Numbered from the stretch's first letter, positions 1-9,115 are shown. The stretch: 64,000 bases of DNA from a virus (IMGVR_UViG_3300004369_000006:19288-83287), one strand, 5' to 3'. The notes: generated by a model not told the origin, from the sequence alone. Numbers and translations: made by a program.

Positions 1-2474
1 TTAATGAAGCTGAAACTAAGAAGTATAAAGCTATTAAAGAACTGCAGGAAGAAATTAAAAAAGAAATAGATGCTCTAAAAGCCGCAGGTTACACTATGGA
101 GCAGGCTAATAAGATGATCTTTAATGACAAAACAGGTAATATTATTAGCAGATATGATTCAGAAAAGCGTAATCTTATATTTCAAGCAAGAGAAAATAAC
201 GATGTAGCATACATTAAATCAATTTATGAACTGACTGATGAAGGTAAGAATCGTTATTTATTAGATTTAGAAACACGTAAAAATCGTTTAGCTGCGATAC
301 ATGGAGAGTTTTCTGCGGCATATAACAAAGCGGTAAGTAAGTTTATTGATGAGAACGACTTAGCCAACTCTGAAAATGCTTGGTTAATTCGTGCAGCGGT
401 AAATAAATATGCTAAGCTTAAGAGTGAAGAAGAGAACTACAGTGAGGAATATAAAAAATTACCACCTGCTGTAAAGAAGTATGTAGACTTCTATTATGCC
501 ACGATGCAGAAGTTTAATGCAGCTTTACCTAATGAGTATATCAGGGAAAACTTTGTGCCTAATCTTAGAGCACAATCTGCTGGTATTCTAAGACAATTAT
601 TAGGGGTAAGTGCCCCTAAAGATTTATTTAATCTTATCAAGCGTAACACGGTAGATGGATTGCGTTTACGTCAGTCTGAGATTACCTCTCTTACCATGGA
701 CATCAATAGTCCTGACTTGCGTGTACCCTTAGCATATAAAGATAACTTTGAGTACTACGATAAAGAAACTCATGAATATCGTGCATCATATACTCGTGAA
801 GAAAACAACTTTGCTAAGAGTAAAGATTTGATGTATAACCTTATTATGTTTGGAGAAGCAGTGTATCACAAATCCTATATGGATGAAACTTTAGATACTA
901 TGCAAGCTCTTATGCAGTATGCTAAATATAAGAAGTCTTATAAGCAAGATATTATTGGGGGTATCAAAGGATTAAACCGTGGTTATAGAACTCCTGAATT
1001 AGAGCAGTCTGATCGTATTTCTAAAAATCTTACGCAGCTTATTCGTACTCATGTTCTACGTGAACACATTACAAGTAAAGATGTAATTATTGGCAAGAAT
1101 ATTTCAGCTAATAAAATGGTAAGTGCCTTAATTAATTCAGCTCGAAACATGGCTTTAGGATTTAACTATAAAGCTGCTTTTGCTGGGTTTATGACAGGAC
1201 AAGCTAACCTATTAGCTTACAGTAGAAAGAATAGGCAGATTACTCGTAAGGGTCTTATGTCTGCATATAAACATATGCGCTCTGCTAATGCTCGTGCTAT
1301 GAATGAGTACTTTGCAATTGAGAAAGAAAACCATACTCAACGTATAGCAAGGGAATCAAGTAAAAGTATTATAAATAGAATCTTTAATCGCGATACACTA
1401 TATGTTTTTTATCGTGCTGAAGAAGTAACTAGTAACCTGGTACTAGGAGCTATGGCTCGTAACTATGGCGTAGATCCTTTAGATGGTAAAGTACGTAGGC
1501 TTGCTGAGATAGATGGTGATGTTAAGAGTATCCATGATATGTGGAAAGAAGCTACAGATTCAGGTAAGACTATTGAAGACCTTCCTCTGACTGATGAGCA
1601 GTTTGCAGAATTTAGAACTATGGTTCGTACTACTTCACGTAGAATTAAGGGTACGAATATGAATGCTGATCAATCTGTATATTCAGGAAATATTTTAAAT
1701 AAAGTATTTGGAATGTTTAGGACGTGGCTTACTCCTATGCTTATGAATATCTATGGGGGTATCCGTTACAATAAAGGAATGGATGACTTTGAGGTAGGTT
1801 CTGCTCGTGTAGCATTGCAAGAGTTAAAGGCTATGTATGACCTAGGATTACGTAAAGGAGCTGCGGGTCTTATGCGTATGGCAGCATCTAGTATTCCTTT
1901 CTTTGGTAGTCGTTTTAGTAAGATGTCAGGACTAAAGTATGAGCTTAGTAAAAAAGCTTCTTTAGAATCTTATGAGAAGTTTATAGCTCTTAATCCTATT
2001 TATGCTAATAAGCTAACGTTAGATGAATGGCATCAGCTTCGTCAAGATACTATGAATATGCATCATAGTTATGTACGTATGCTGGCTACTATACCTTTAT
2101 TACTTGCAGTGTTAGGAGGTGACTTTGATGATGATGGAGAACGTGATAGTAAAAGTATTGGCGTTTTAAACTTAGCCCACCAATTGGTTTCTCGTTTTCA
2201 AACAGAAATGTTATTCTTCTATGACTATTCTGCAATGCGTGAGATTACACAATCTCCTATACCTATTTTAGGATTCCTAAATCTCTATAAGAATGTAACA
2301 GTAAACTCTTTTGATGAAGCACGAGATTATATTGCAGGAGAAAACAAATTAACTAAGACAGGTAAGTCTGCAGATAAAGCTGAACAATGGCATTATAGTA
2401 AAAGATTTGTTCCTTTTATCTATCAGTATGGTAATTTAATTGAAACTTTAAATTTAGATACAGAAGACGAATAA
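1..2474 (+). CDS. C-terminal part of a large late virion-type protein (5' truncated)
   Basis: The reading frame is open from the first full codon at base 3, with no stop before the window edge, so the 792 residues from the first in-frame Met (base 96) are only the C-terminal part of a larger protein. The visible part is mostly charged, helix-rich and rich in Lys, Tyr and Asn. Two apolar segments stand out: one near residue 350 of the visible part, and one (ATIPLLLAVLGG) followed by an acidic stretch (DFDDDGERD) near residue 690. No enzyme motif was recognised. In crAss-like phages the late arm ends in giant genes for injected cargo proteins and the virion RNA polymerase, and this fits such a cargo protein by position and size. 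That identity is inference from context only. Confidence 0.7.
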   Translation, partial: NEAETKKYKAIKELQEEIKKEIDALKAAGYTMEQANKMIFNDKTGNIISRYDSEKRNLIFQARENNDVAYIKSIYELTDEGKNRYLLDLETRKNRLAAIHGEFSAAYNKAVSKFIDENDLANSENAWLIRAAVNKYAKLKSEEENYSEEYKKLPPAVKKYVDFYYATMQKFNAALPNEYIRENFVPNLRAQSAGILRQLLGVSAPKDLFNLIKRNTVDGLRLRQSEITSLTMDINSPDLRVPLAYKDNFEYYDKETHEYRASYTREENNFAKSKDLMYNLIMFGEAVYHKSYMDETLDTMQALMQYAKYKKSYKQDIIGGIKGLNRGYRTPELEQSDRISKNLTQLIRTHVLREHITSKDVIIGKNISANKMVSALINSARNMALGFNYKAAFAGFMTGQANLLAYSRKNRQITRKGLMSAYKHMRSANARAMNEYFAIEKENHTQRIARESSKSIINRIFNRDTLYVFYRAEEVTSNLVLGAMARNYGVDPLDGKVRRLAEIDGDVKSIHDMWKEATDSGKTIEDLPLTDEQFAEFRTMVRTTSRRIKGTNMNADQSVYSGNILNKVFGMFRTWLTPMLMNIYGGIRYNKGMDDFEVGSARVALQELKAMYDLGLRKGAAGLMRMAASSIPFFGSRFSKMSGLKYELSKKASLESYEKFIALNPIYANKLTLDEWHQLRQDTMNMHHSYVRMLATIPLLLAVLGGDFDDDGERDSKSIGVLNLAHQLVSRFQTEMLFFYDYSAMREITQSPIPILGFLNLYKNVTVNSFDEARDYIAGENKLTKTGKSADKAEQWHYSKRFVPFIYQYGNLIETLNLDTEDE

Positions 2475-2567
2475 GCTTTATAATATAATTTTTATATATT
2501 TGGGGTGTAAAGCCAAATAAATTATGTATAATGGAAGCACAGTTGGGAAAGGTAATAACCCTACTAC

Positions 2568-3683
2568 ATGAAAATAATTGACATAGCAACACAGCATTAT
2601 GATGAACTTTATAATGCTGATAGTTTACGAGCTAAGTGCCGAGAATTAGCTGAGCAATATGCAGTAGATAAAACTGCAATTCGTAAACACTTCTACAAGC
2701 TAAGAAAAGAAAGAGAACATTCTGCTCTATATGACTTTGCTGATAAAAATGGGTTTGATGCCAGTCAAGTAAATCACTACTGGTATAAAGGCAAAAGCAT
2801 CTCTGCTCATGTCAAGCCTGAACAAATTACCTACGATGAGATAAAGCAAGAGCTTATAGATGAGCTTAAAAATTATAGTCCAGAATACCCTACTCTAGAA
2901 TATAAACAAACATCAGAGCCACATCTTCTACTTATAGATCCTGCAGATGTACACATAGGTAAGCTAGCCACGTTTATTGAAACAGGAGATGAGTATAATA
3001 CTCAGATTGCCTGTGAAAGGGTGATAAACGGAGTAGAAGGCATATTGAATAAAGCAAAGGGATTTGACATTGATCAAATCCTTTTTGTAGGTGGCAATGA
3101 CATCTTACATATAGATACTCCTAAACGCACTACTACAAGTGGCACACCACAAGATACCGATGGTATGTGGTATGAGAACTTTACTGCAGCAAAAGAAATC
3201 TATATTAAAGCATTAGAAACTTTAGTTACAGTTGCACCTGTACATTTTGTATTTAATCCGTCTAACCACGATTATACAAATGGTTTCTTCTTAGCAGATG
3301 TAATACAGACTTGGTTTAGGAAACATCCTAACATTACTTTTGATTGCAGTATCAGTCATAGGAAATACTACAGGTACTATGATAATTTAATTGGAACTAC
3401 GCATGGTGATGGAGCAAAGCAACAAGACTTGCCATTGCTCATGGCTAATGAAGCAAAAGTAGATTGGGCATCGAGTACATATAGGTATATATACACGCAC
3501 CACGTTCACCATAAAACAGCAAAGGATTTCGCTGGCGTTACTGTGGAAAGTTTAAGGAGTCCTTCAGGAGCTGATAGTTGGCACCATCGTAATGGATATC
3601 AACACGCACCCAAGGCAATAGAAGGATTTATACATTCACGTGACAAAGGACAAATAGCGAGATTAACACATTACTTCGTATAA
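2568..3683 (+). CDS. Calcineurin-like metallophosphoesterase with N-terminal HTH-like region
   Basis: This 371-residue protein carries the metal-binding signature of calcineurin-type phosphoesterases in order: DADVHIGK-like D-x-H (seen as DPADVHIGK, about residue 127), GGND (about 180), NHD (about 235), a later H in THGDGAKQ and finally HHVHH. The first 60 residues (ELAEQYAVDKTAIRKHFYKLRKE) look like a helix-turn-helix. The family hydrolyses phosphodiesters or phosphomonoesters with two metal ions. A metallophosphoesterase at this place is a recurrent crAss-like gene, so a role in DNA processing or nucleotide metabolism is likely but the substrate is not visible. A match to TAnnTTTG (2495-2502) lies upstream without a clear -33 element. 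A strong terminator follows the stop. Confidence 0.85.
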   Translation: MKIIDIATQHYDELYNADSLRAKCRELAEQYAVDKTAIRKHFYKLRKEREHSALYDFADKNGFDASQVNHYWYKGKSISAHVKPEQITYDEIKQELIDELKNYSPEYPTLEYKQTSEPHLLLIDPADVHIGKLATFIETGDEYNTQIACERVINGVEGILNKAKGFDIDQILFVGGNDILHIDTPKRTTTSGTPQDTDGMWYENFTAAKEIYIKALETLVTVAPVHFVFNPSNHDYTNGFFLADVIQTWFRKHPNITFDCSISHRKYYRYYDNLIGTTHGDGAKQQDLPLLMANEAKVDWASSTYRYIYTHHVHHKTAKDFAGVTVESLRSPSGADSWHHRNGYQHAPKAIEGFIHSRDKGQIARLTHYFV

Positions 3684-3685
3684 AA

Positions 3686-3709
3686 AAAGCCCCTAATTAA
3701 AGGGGCTTT
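3686..3709. terminator. Bidirectional intrinsic terminator between converging arms
   Basis: A perfect 9-bp stem (AAAGCCCCT / AGGGGCTTT) encloses a 6-base AT loop. The stem ends in A- and T-tracts on its two sides, so it can end transcripts from both strands. It lies exactly between the converging plus-strand phosphoesterase gene and the end of the minus-strand early operon. Confidence 0.85.
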
Positions 3710-3718
3710 CTAATCACA

Positions 3719-3913
3719 CTATTTATCAGAGTTCAATAAGCTCATCAGCTTTTCTATATACAGGCTGAAATCCATAGCTTCCTCCTGCGCATGTTTAAGC
3801 CAATCTATTACTGAAAGATCATCTCGTTCTAGAGTTGTATTGTATTTCTCAATGCCTACTTTAGAACGCTCTCTGTACTTTGCAATAACTGATTCCACGT
3901 GCTTATCCGCCAC
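3719..3913 (-). CDS. Small MazG-like/all-alpha NTP pyrophosphohydrolase-like protein
   Basis: This 64-residue protein has the pattern R-x4-GIEKYNTTL...DWLKHAQEEAMDFSLYIEKL. It resembles the short phage proteins related to all-alpha NTP pyrophosphohydrolases, in which the EExxD-type acidic helix (here EEAMD) binds magnesium. It is much shorter than a full MazG domain, so catalysis is not assured. It is the last gene of the minus-strand operon and ends with TAG just inside the terminator, which shows that TAG is a true stop here. A housekeeping role on nucleotides would suit the operon, but this is inference. Confidence 0.6.
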   Translation of the reverse strand: MADKHVESVIAKYRERSKVGIEKYNTTLERDDLSVIDWLKHAQEEAMDFSLYIEKLMSLLNSDK

Positions 3914-3921
3914 AACAAATC

Positions 3922-4386
3922 CTATTTTACAAAATTACTAAGTTTGACAAAGGTAAGATCATATTTGATACGAATGTCATTCATATCATCTTTGTTCTTA
4001 GCACTACGATTAGCGGCTTTTATAATCTCTGCTTTTGTAAATAGCAAAGGAGCTACTTGTGTAGTTCTTCCTGCGTCACTGCGCTTAGAAGGATCAAACA
4101 AAGACAAGAAGTAATACTGGTCTTTACTGTTTACTTCTTTGTTCTTGTTGTCCATAATTACTACAGGTTGGCAAGGCTTAGATGCCAGGTACAAACTTGT
4201 AGCGTACTTCTTGCTGTTTTCTACAGATTTATTCTTGTACTTCTGTAGTTCAGCAGTGTGCCTGTTAAGGTCGTTTAAGTTCTCATCAATTAGTTCTTTT
4301 ACATCCATGTTTCTTTTGTAAGCAATAACGCCTAGTAACCAAGAAATAATAACTAAAGCAAGAACCGTAATTACATAATAATTCAT
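3922..4386 (-). CDS. Membrane-anchored protein of unknown function
   Basis: The 154-residue product starts with one strong membrane segment (YYVITVLALVIISWLLGVIAY). It continues as a hydrophilic Lys/Asn-rich helical region (residues 30-60) and a small globular C-terminus. Topology suggests a single-pass inner-membrane protein with its bulk in the cytoplasm or periplasm. No family was recognised. It lies directly downstream of a hairpin terminator. A minus-strand TATATTTG box at 4409-4416 may restart transcription for it, although no -33 partner is evident. Confidence 0.65.
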   Translation of the reverse strand: MNYYVITVLALVIISWLLGVIAYKRNMDVKELIDENLNDLNRHTAELQKYKNKSVENSKKYATSLYLASKPCQPVVIMDNKNKEVNSKDQYYFLSLFDPSKRSDAGRTTQVAPLLFTKAEIIKAANRSAKNKDDMNDIRIKYDLTFVKLSNFVK

Positions 4387-4419
4387 ACTGTAATGTTTTG
4401 GAATTCAACAAATATAGTA

Positions 4420-4452
4420 AAAAGGGACACACTTTTACATGTGCCCCCTTTT
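4420..4452 (-). terminator. Hairpin terminator after the DUF932-like gene
   Basis: Arms AAAAGGGACACA and TGTGCCCCCTTTT pair with one interior mismatch around an 8-base loop. A/T-tracts form the base of the stem on both sides. It follows the stop of the minus-strand gene 4461-5171. Confidence 0.7.
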
Positions 4453-4460
4453 ACATGGCT

Positions 4461-5171
4461 TTATACAACCTCTTCTAAGAAGTATTGAGTAATCTCCTTG
4501 TTCTGCTCTATAGCACCTAGATTACCTTTCTTTAGAACCTCTGTAATGTTATTGTATAGATTCCAAGCACTGCCATTACCATTAGGCATAGCAAAGTTCT
4601 CACTCTGTTCTATCTCACGGGTAAGTGCAGTCAATTGATTAGCACGCAGTAACTCATGCTTATAGAATAAGTCACCGATAATATGTGCAGTATCTGTACG
4701 TCCTAGTTGTTCAGCATGCAGTACTTCTTTAATTGCTGCAGCTTTGTTAATTTGATGACGTAAAGAGTACGTAGTACTATATATCATTTCACCTAGATCA
4801 TCAAACACATTTTTGGTGTGTCTACGCATATAGGTAATATCACCGATTACCATACCATTAGAACATATCATTACCATAGCACCTGCAGCTAAGGCTACCG
4901 ACATACTCTTGTCATAAGAGTTTCGGTATGCTAACATCATCTTAAATGCAGGATCAGGATTATTTAAGTCTTGGATTCCTAAGTAACCAATAACACGTTG
5001 TCCTCCGCTATACAAAGTATGGTAGTTATTGGTAACTGTTAAACCTTGCGTAAATAATTGCTGAGTTAATGCATTGATTAAATACTCATTGCTAATGGGT
5101 TGATACGAAGTAGTTGGTAGTGGAGCTTTAGTTTTGTAAAGGTCTTCGAGATTTGAATTGTAATGTAACAT
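4461..5171 (-). CDS. DUF932-like phage/plasmid protein
   Basis: The 236-residue sequence contains the hallmarks of the DUF932 phage/plasmid family: an N[ST]YDKS segment (RNSYDKSMSVAL, about residue 83), a conserved C-S-N-G stretch (MICSNGMVIGD, about 103), an RRH motif, and a C-terminal W-x-LYNN-x-TEVL element. The biochemical function of this family is not established; members are common next to phage replication genes. The gene is 11 bases from its upstream neighbour and is followed by a terminator, so it is the last gene of a transcription segment. Confidence 0.7.
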   Translation of the reverse strand: MLHYNSNLEDLYKTKAPLPTTSYQPISNEYLINALTQQLFTQGLTVTNNYHTLYSGGQRVIGYLGIQDLNNPDPAFKMMLAYRNSYDKSMSVALAAGAMVMICSNGMVIGDITYMRRHTKNVFDDLGEMIYSTTYSLRHQINKAAAIKEVLHAEQLGRTDTAHIIGDLFYKHELLRANQLTALTREIEQSENFAMPNGNGSAWNLYNNITEVLKKGNLGAIEQNKEITQYFLEEVV

Positions 5172-5182
5172 AATGATTAGAA

Positions 5183-5503
5183 TTAAAGGATTAAGAAATT
5201 AGTGTTGTTTAATTCACGGATTAGTTTGTCTAACGTGAGATTGGGATTAATAAATCTAATGTGATCTAAAGTATTAGTGAGATAATAAGTATATAAACCA
5301 TCTGCTCTTCGAATGATATAGACATGCCCTGACGTAGTATTAAAGTCATGCACTAGGTTTATAGTAAATCGCAATACACGATCTTCATATAAACGAATGT
5401 CTGTAGTATTCCAAGATTTAGATAAGATTTTATTACACTTATCGAAAGCATCGTCAAATGCCTCTCCTTCAATTAACAACTTGTTCAAGTTTAACTTCGC
5501 CAT
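5183..5503 (-). CDS. Hypothetical protein
   Basis: A 106-residue protein starting at MAKLNLNKL is the most natural reading. The frame extends 12 bases further to a TTG codon at 5515, but ATG at 5503 is preferred. It overlaps the end of the DnaA-like gene by 35 bases in another frame, which is typical of this operon. Predicted mixed alpha/beta, acidic N-terminus, no recognisable motif or membrane segment. Function unknown. Confidence 0.65.
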   Translation of the reverse strand: MAKLNLNKLLIEGEAFDDAFDKCNKILSKSWNTTDIRLYEDRVLRFTINLVHDFNTTSGHVYIIRRADGLYTYYLTNTLDHIRFINPNLTLDKLIRELNNTNFLIL

Positions 5504-5942
5504 CTTTTTCTTCAATATTAGTTAATAGTTGTTCTTTGAGCTTTAGCAATCTGTCTATCTCTTGATTGATAATATGTAAGAAAGACTCAGGTGCTGTGTT
5601 GATATAGCGCACCTCTTTCATGATTTGCTCAAACTTTTTACGTTCATTAGGATACACATCTAACATACCATTATACGTCTTACAATGATATATTATAGTA
5701 GCATGGTTAGGTATTACATTAACCATTCCTGTAGCGTAGTAGTAAGATTCCGCAATATGTTGATAGGGCATATTATATAATTGTCTAATTAGATAATAAT
5801 ATACCCTTCGTATATTGATCAGGGATTTTTCGCGGGATTTACTACCCACCATTTCAGGTGTCGTTTTGTTTAATGGATCAAGATGCTTAATAATTATAGT
5901 AAGTACCTCTTTCCAGTACTTTTCATTAGGAATTGATTGCAT
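5469..5942 (-). CDS. DnaA domain IV-like DNA-binding protein
   Basis: Residues about 33-95 (REKSLINIRRVYYYLIRQL ... IAESYYYATG ... NHATIIYHCKTY) resemble the C-terminal origin-binding domain of DnaA, whose signature is a basic loop, a helix-turn-helix and a D-H-[ST]-T-V-x-H/Y motif. Here that motif reads NHATIIYH. The AAA+ ATPase domain of DnaA is absent, so it cannot load helicase as DnaA does. It could recognise origin DNA or act as a regulator. The C-terminal third is a charged helix. The start is 2 bases from the uracil glycosylase stop. The match is judged by eye and is moderately secure. Confidence 0.6.
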   Translation of the reverse strand: MQSIPNEKYWKEVLTIIIKHLDPLNKTTPEMVGSKSREKSLINIRRVYYYLIRQLYNMPYQHIAESYYYATGMVNVIPNHATIIYHCKTYNGMLDVYPNERKKFEQIMKEVRYINTAPESFLHIINQEIDRLLKLKEQLLTNIEEKDGEVKLEQVVN

Positions 5943-5943
5943 A

Positions 5944-6630
5944 TTATATCCATTTAATTTGATACTCTTCTCCGTTTATACCTGTAATGATTTCATTCGC
6001 CATCTTAAAATGATTGCAACCTAGAAATCCTGCATCTAATTTACGTAGTTCTGCTGCAGGATGAGCTGCGGTTAATACATGATGAAATGACTTCATATAC
6101 ATATTCTCAAAAGACTTCGCATGTTTACCCCATAACATAAATATAAGACCACTATTATTTTGTGCAATAAGGTCTATAATCTGCATGGTAATTGGTAACC
6201 ATTCTGCACTGTGGCTATTGGCTTTGCCTTTATGTACAGTAAGAGCAGTATTAAGAAGTAATACACCTTGCTTAGCCCAAGACTCTAATGTATAATCAAA
6301 GTCTTTGCCTTCGCTTTGATACTCTCTATCTAATTCTTTGCGTATTACTTGCAAAGAAGGAGGTATAGTACCATTAGGATTCTTAACACCGAAGGATAGA
6401 CCACTTGCCATACCAGGAGTATGATAAGGGTCTTGTCCTAAAATTACTACCTTGAGGTCTTTGTAAGGGGTTAGTCTAAAAGCTTTGAAAATATCTTGAC
6501 TTTCAGGGTACGTAGGGGCTTGTGATTGCCATTTAGCTATCTGTACACCAATATTCTGAAACTCATTGGTACTAGTGATAGCTTCTAAGGGTTCATACCA
6601 TGTACCCAGCCAAGTTTTTAACACGCTCAT
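5944..6630 (-). CDS. ung: Uracil-DNA glycosylase
   Basis: The 228-residue protein has the family 1 uracil-DNA glycosylase signature. GQDPYH at residues 65-70 contains the catalytic Asp. It is followed by the uracil-stacking Phe region (GLSFGV), LLLNTALTV, and a HPAAELR leucine-loop region that differs from the usual HPSPLS. The enzyme removes uracil from DNA and starts base-excision repair. With the dUTPase at 18.2 kb it shows that this phage keeps uracil out of its DNA. The length is normal for the family. The first 38 bases overlap the preceding gene in another frame. Confidence 0.93.
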   Translation of the reverse strand: MSVLKTWLGTWYEPLEAITSTNEFQNIGVQIAKWQSQAPTYPESQDIFKAFRLTPYKDLKVVILGQDPYHTPGMASGLSFGVKNPNGTIPPSLQVIRKELDREYQSEGKDFDYTLESWAKQGVLLLNTALTVHKGKANSHSAEWLPITMQIIDLIAQNNSGLIFMLWGKHAKSFENMYMKSFHHVLTAAHPAAELRKLDAGFLGCNHFKMANEIITGINGEEYQIKWI

Positions 6631-7483
6631 ATTCTTGTTTTGATATTAATTGTGATTCATAAAGTCCATCTATGCCTTCGATATCCATTGCTTGGTATAG
6701 CTCAATATTACTAGGTAATTTCATATTGAGTTTTTCTTCCCAAGCTTCTATTAGAATGTCAGACTTAGAAGTTATGCTACTAATAAAAATGTAATCTCGT
6801 TTAGGAAGACTATTCTTTAGATAACTCATATAGGTTACAGGTAGTAAACTGTATTGACTACGCATAATTGTATTGTAAGATTCAAACCAATAAGGCTTTG
6901 CAATCTTGCTTAGTACAATATAATTATCGTTACCATATGGAGTAGTAAAGACATAATTTTCTTCTAAACATTGAGATTCTACTAGATCTTTAAGTAGTTT
7001 AAATTGCTTATCATTTCGTATTTGCTTGTTATAATGCAATAAGAAATGCACAGCATAACGATATTTCTCTTGTTCTAGTTCAGGATAATATGCAAAAACA
7101 CCAAGGAATAAAGGACTTTCCATAATGTTAAATGCAATCTTACCTGCCGTAGCTGCAAGAAATACCTTAGAAGGATTCTCAATAAAACTATGTAGGGTAA
7201 TCTTCTTCATTGATTTGCTAAGATCAAACGTAGATATCTTAGCAATCTTAAATGGCAAAGACATTTTAATATTTATATCATCAGCAATAATAATATCTCC
7301 TACATTAATTACGTGATCTCCTATATAGAAAGTACCGCAGTAAGATTCCGTTACATTAATCTCTCCTTCGGCTTTTTCTTTAGTTAGGATAGTGCATTCA
7401 TATCCACTTACATGTACTTTGGTATTAGCATTTCTAATATCAATTACCTGTGGCTGGGTTGATGGTTGTATACTCATTGACAA
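6593..7483 (-). CDS. Hypothetical replication-operon protein
   Basis: The 296-residue product has a beta-rich N-terminal half (residues 10-110) and a helical C-terminal half containing many Tyr and Lys residues. No catalytic motif, signal peptide or membrane segment was seen. It overlaps the nuclease gene upstream by 44 bases and the glycosylase gene downstream by 38 bases, which suggests translational coupling with DNA repair and recombination functions. Function unknown. Confidence 0.75.
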   Translation of the reverse strand: MSMSIQPSTQPQVIDIRNANTKVHVSGYECTILTKEKAEGEINVTESYCGTFYIGDHVINVGDIIIADDINIKMSLPFKIAKISTFDLSKSMKKITLHSFIENPSKVFLAATAGKIAFNIMESPLFLGVFAYYPELEQEKYRYAVHFLLHYNKQIRNDKQFKLLKDLVESQCLEENYVFTTPYGNDNYIVLSKIAKPYWFESYNTIMRSQYSLLPVTYMSYLKNSLPKRDYIFISSITSKSDILIEAWEEKLNMKLPSNIELYQAMDIEGIDGLYESQLISKQEYERVKNLAGYMV

Positions 7484-8531
7484 TTACTTTACCGTTAGAC
7501 TTACGTACATCCATGGGATAATCATAGCTACCAAGCTGTAAGTACTCTTTGTATTCATCAATGAGCTGTTCATAACCTTTTGTAGGCTTACCACTTGCTA
7601 GGCTATAACCTCCGTTAGTGCCTACTTCTAAGTCTATATCAGACATTTGGAAGATTCGTGGTCTGCCTGTAGATGTAAATGATTCTACCGCAAAATAAGG
7701 ATTTTCTATTACTAAGTCTAATCCTTCTGCTTTTAGCCAATGAGATAATGCAAGTTTATAAAATGCACCTTGTAAGTCATACCTAAATTTACGATAAGAA
7801 TAATCAAAAGAACTTACTGGTCCTTCCTTGACTTTGATGTCAATGATTTGCGCAATGCCTTCATTAGGATTAATACGCACAATATCTAGCATACTCTTAC
7901 ACTTTACTCCTTTATACTCAAAGTATATCGGTAGCTGATACAAGTATGCCCAGTCATCTACATTTTCTTGTTGAGTAATATACTTAGTAGTATAAGGATG
8001 ATTGCGTAAAGACTCCGCAGTTCTAAGAGCCATATCATATCCTTTTTCACTAAGTATTTCTTTATCCTTAGCTTGTAGAATAAACTCAAAGTACGTCTTA
8101 CCTTCTTTGGCAAATCTCTCATATACAAACTTCTCAAAGTTATCACGTTTAATATCTGTATTATCATACGCAGCTTGAAAAGCATCCATGTTGACATCTT
8201 CAATCTTCTCTAATCCTCTTTGCCAGCATATCTTATACAGGTTATGGCAGAAGGTCAGCATCTGCCCCGTAGGGATAACACCAGGATAAACATCAAAGAT
8301 CTCATACATGGACGATTCATCAAGACACAGCAGTGCATCAACAGCAGTACCTATCTTCATAGGTGTGTCACTAAAATCTGGAAACTCAAACTTCTTTTCT
8401 TGTTCTTTCTGTTTCATAATATCAGAAAGTAAGAAGGGATCTACACTTAGTTTAGTAAGCATAGATTGGGATACTCGCTCTTGCTTGTGATAGTCCTTCA
8501 CAGCAAAAGCATTTGAATTAGTTGCAATCAT
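7440..8531 (-). CDS. PD-(D/E)XK nuclease, RecE/Cas4-type (DUF3799-like)
   Basis: The 363-residue protein shows the PD-(D/E)XK core in order. An N-terminal region (RVSQSMLTKL) is typical of RecE/DUF3799 exonucleases. It is followed by GTAVDALL (about residue 83), the catalytic MLDI (about 222), the D-x-K strand IIDIKV (about 238) and a QGAFYKLAL helix. The family chews double-stranded DNA ends 5'-3' to feed annealing or strand exchange, or processes recombination intermediates. It is one of the two PD-(D/E)XK genes commonly found in crAss-like phages. Its start overlaps the next nuclease gene by ATGA. Confidence 0.85.
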   Translation of the reverse strand: MIATNSNAFAVKDYHKQERVSQSMLTKLSVDPFLLSDIMKQKEQEKKFEFPDFSDTPMKIGTAVDALLCLDESSMYEIFDVYPGVIPTGQMLTFCHNLYKICWQRGLEKIEDVNMDAFQAAYDNTDIKRDNFEKFVYERFAKEGKTYFEFILQAKDKEILSEKGYDMALRTAESLRNHPYTTKYITQQENVDDWAYLYQLPIYFEYKGVKCKSMLDIVRINPNEGIAQIIDIKVKEGPVSSFDYSYRKFRYDLQGAFYKLALSHWLKAEGLDLVIENPYFAVESFTSTGRPRIFQMSDIDLEVGTNGGYSLASGKPTKGYEQLIDEYKEYLQLGSYDYPMDVRKSNGKVIVNEYTTINPATGN

Positions 8532-9115
8532 AACGAATTAAGGAACTGATTAAATGATGGGGCTTTGAACTTGCCAAAAGAATAAACGTGCCCCGTTTTA
8601 GCGTTTACTCTATAGTCTTCAGGTACAAATGTATTGTGTACTAAAGCACGTGCTGAATTACGCACTACTATTTTTTGTACATAGATACCTAAGGTGGCAT
8701 AAATAAATCGTTGAGTCAAACCAAATACCCTAGCAGCACACATGTCAGCACCAGCAGGGGGTTTAACGTCAATGTAGGATGTAAAAGGTTCCCAATCTCC
8801 TTTACTTAATTGTTCTGCGTAAAAGTAAACCTTATTGTTATACTCTATATTTTTGATGTCTTTATAGAATATACCTTCGGCTTTTTTATTCCACACAATT
8901 ACAAAGTCAGGGGTATAGGTAGTATTAGAAAGTAACTCTTTAGTCACAATCTTATCTTCCTTAGTCACACGTGGTACTTTGTAATTAACAGTTAAATTAG
9001 GAGCTACTTGTGGGAAGGTAGGTTCATAGTCAAAACTATCTACATAACCGTGGTCTTGTAGTGTCTGTAAGTATGAAGCCATAATCTCTTCATCCTTACT
9101 CCTGTATTCTACCAT
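8528..9115 (-). CDS. Second PD-(D/E)XK-type endonuclease
   Basis: This 195-residue protein has YTPDFVIVW (about residue 70) and YIDVKPP (about residue 111), the P-D...D-x-K catalytic pair of small restriction-like endonucleases such as DUF1064 proteins. An N-terminal KDEEIMASYLQTL helix carries the acidic residue usually found before the core. It may resolve junctions or nick DNA during replication and packaging. It overlaps by 4 bases with the downstream exonuclease, so the two nucleases are translationally coupled. The exact DNA substrate cannot be read from sequence. Confidence 0.75.
   Translation of the reverse strand: MVEYRSKDEEIMASYLQTLQDHGYVDSFDYEPTFPQVAPNLTVNYKVPRVTKEDKIVTKELLSNTTYTPDFVIVWNKKAEGIFYKDIKNIEYNNKVYFYAEQLSKGDWEPFTSYIDVKPPAGADMCAARVFGLTQRFIYATLGIYVQKIVVRNSARALVHNTFVPEDYRVNAKTGHVYSFGKFKAPSFNQFLNSL

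Noticed and set aside
3899-4321. Plus-strand frames rich in apolar residues opposite the membrane-protein gene
   Set aside because: They run through the terminal part of a minus-strand operon and look like the reverse of Lys/Asp-rich sequence.
5504-5515. TTG start for the 106-residue protein
   Set aside because: An ATG lies four codons downstream and gives a normal start region.
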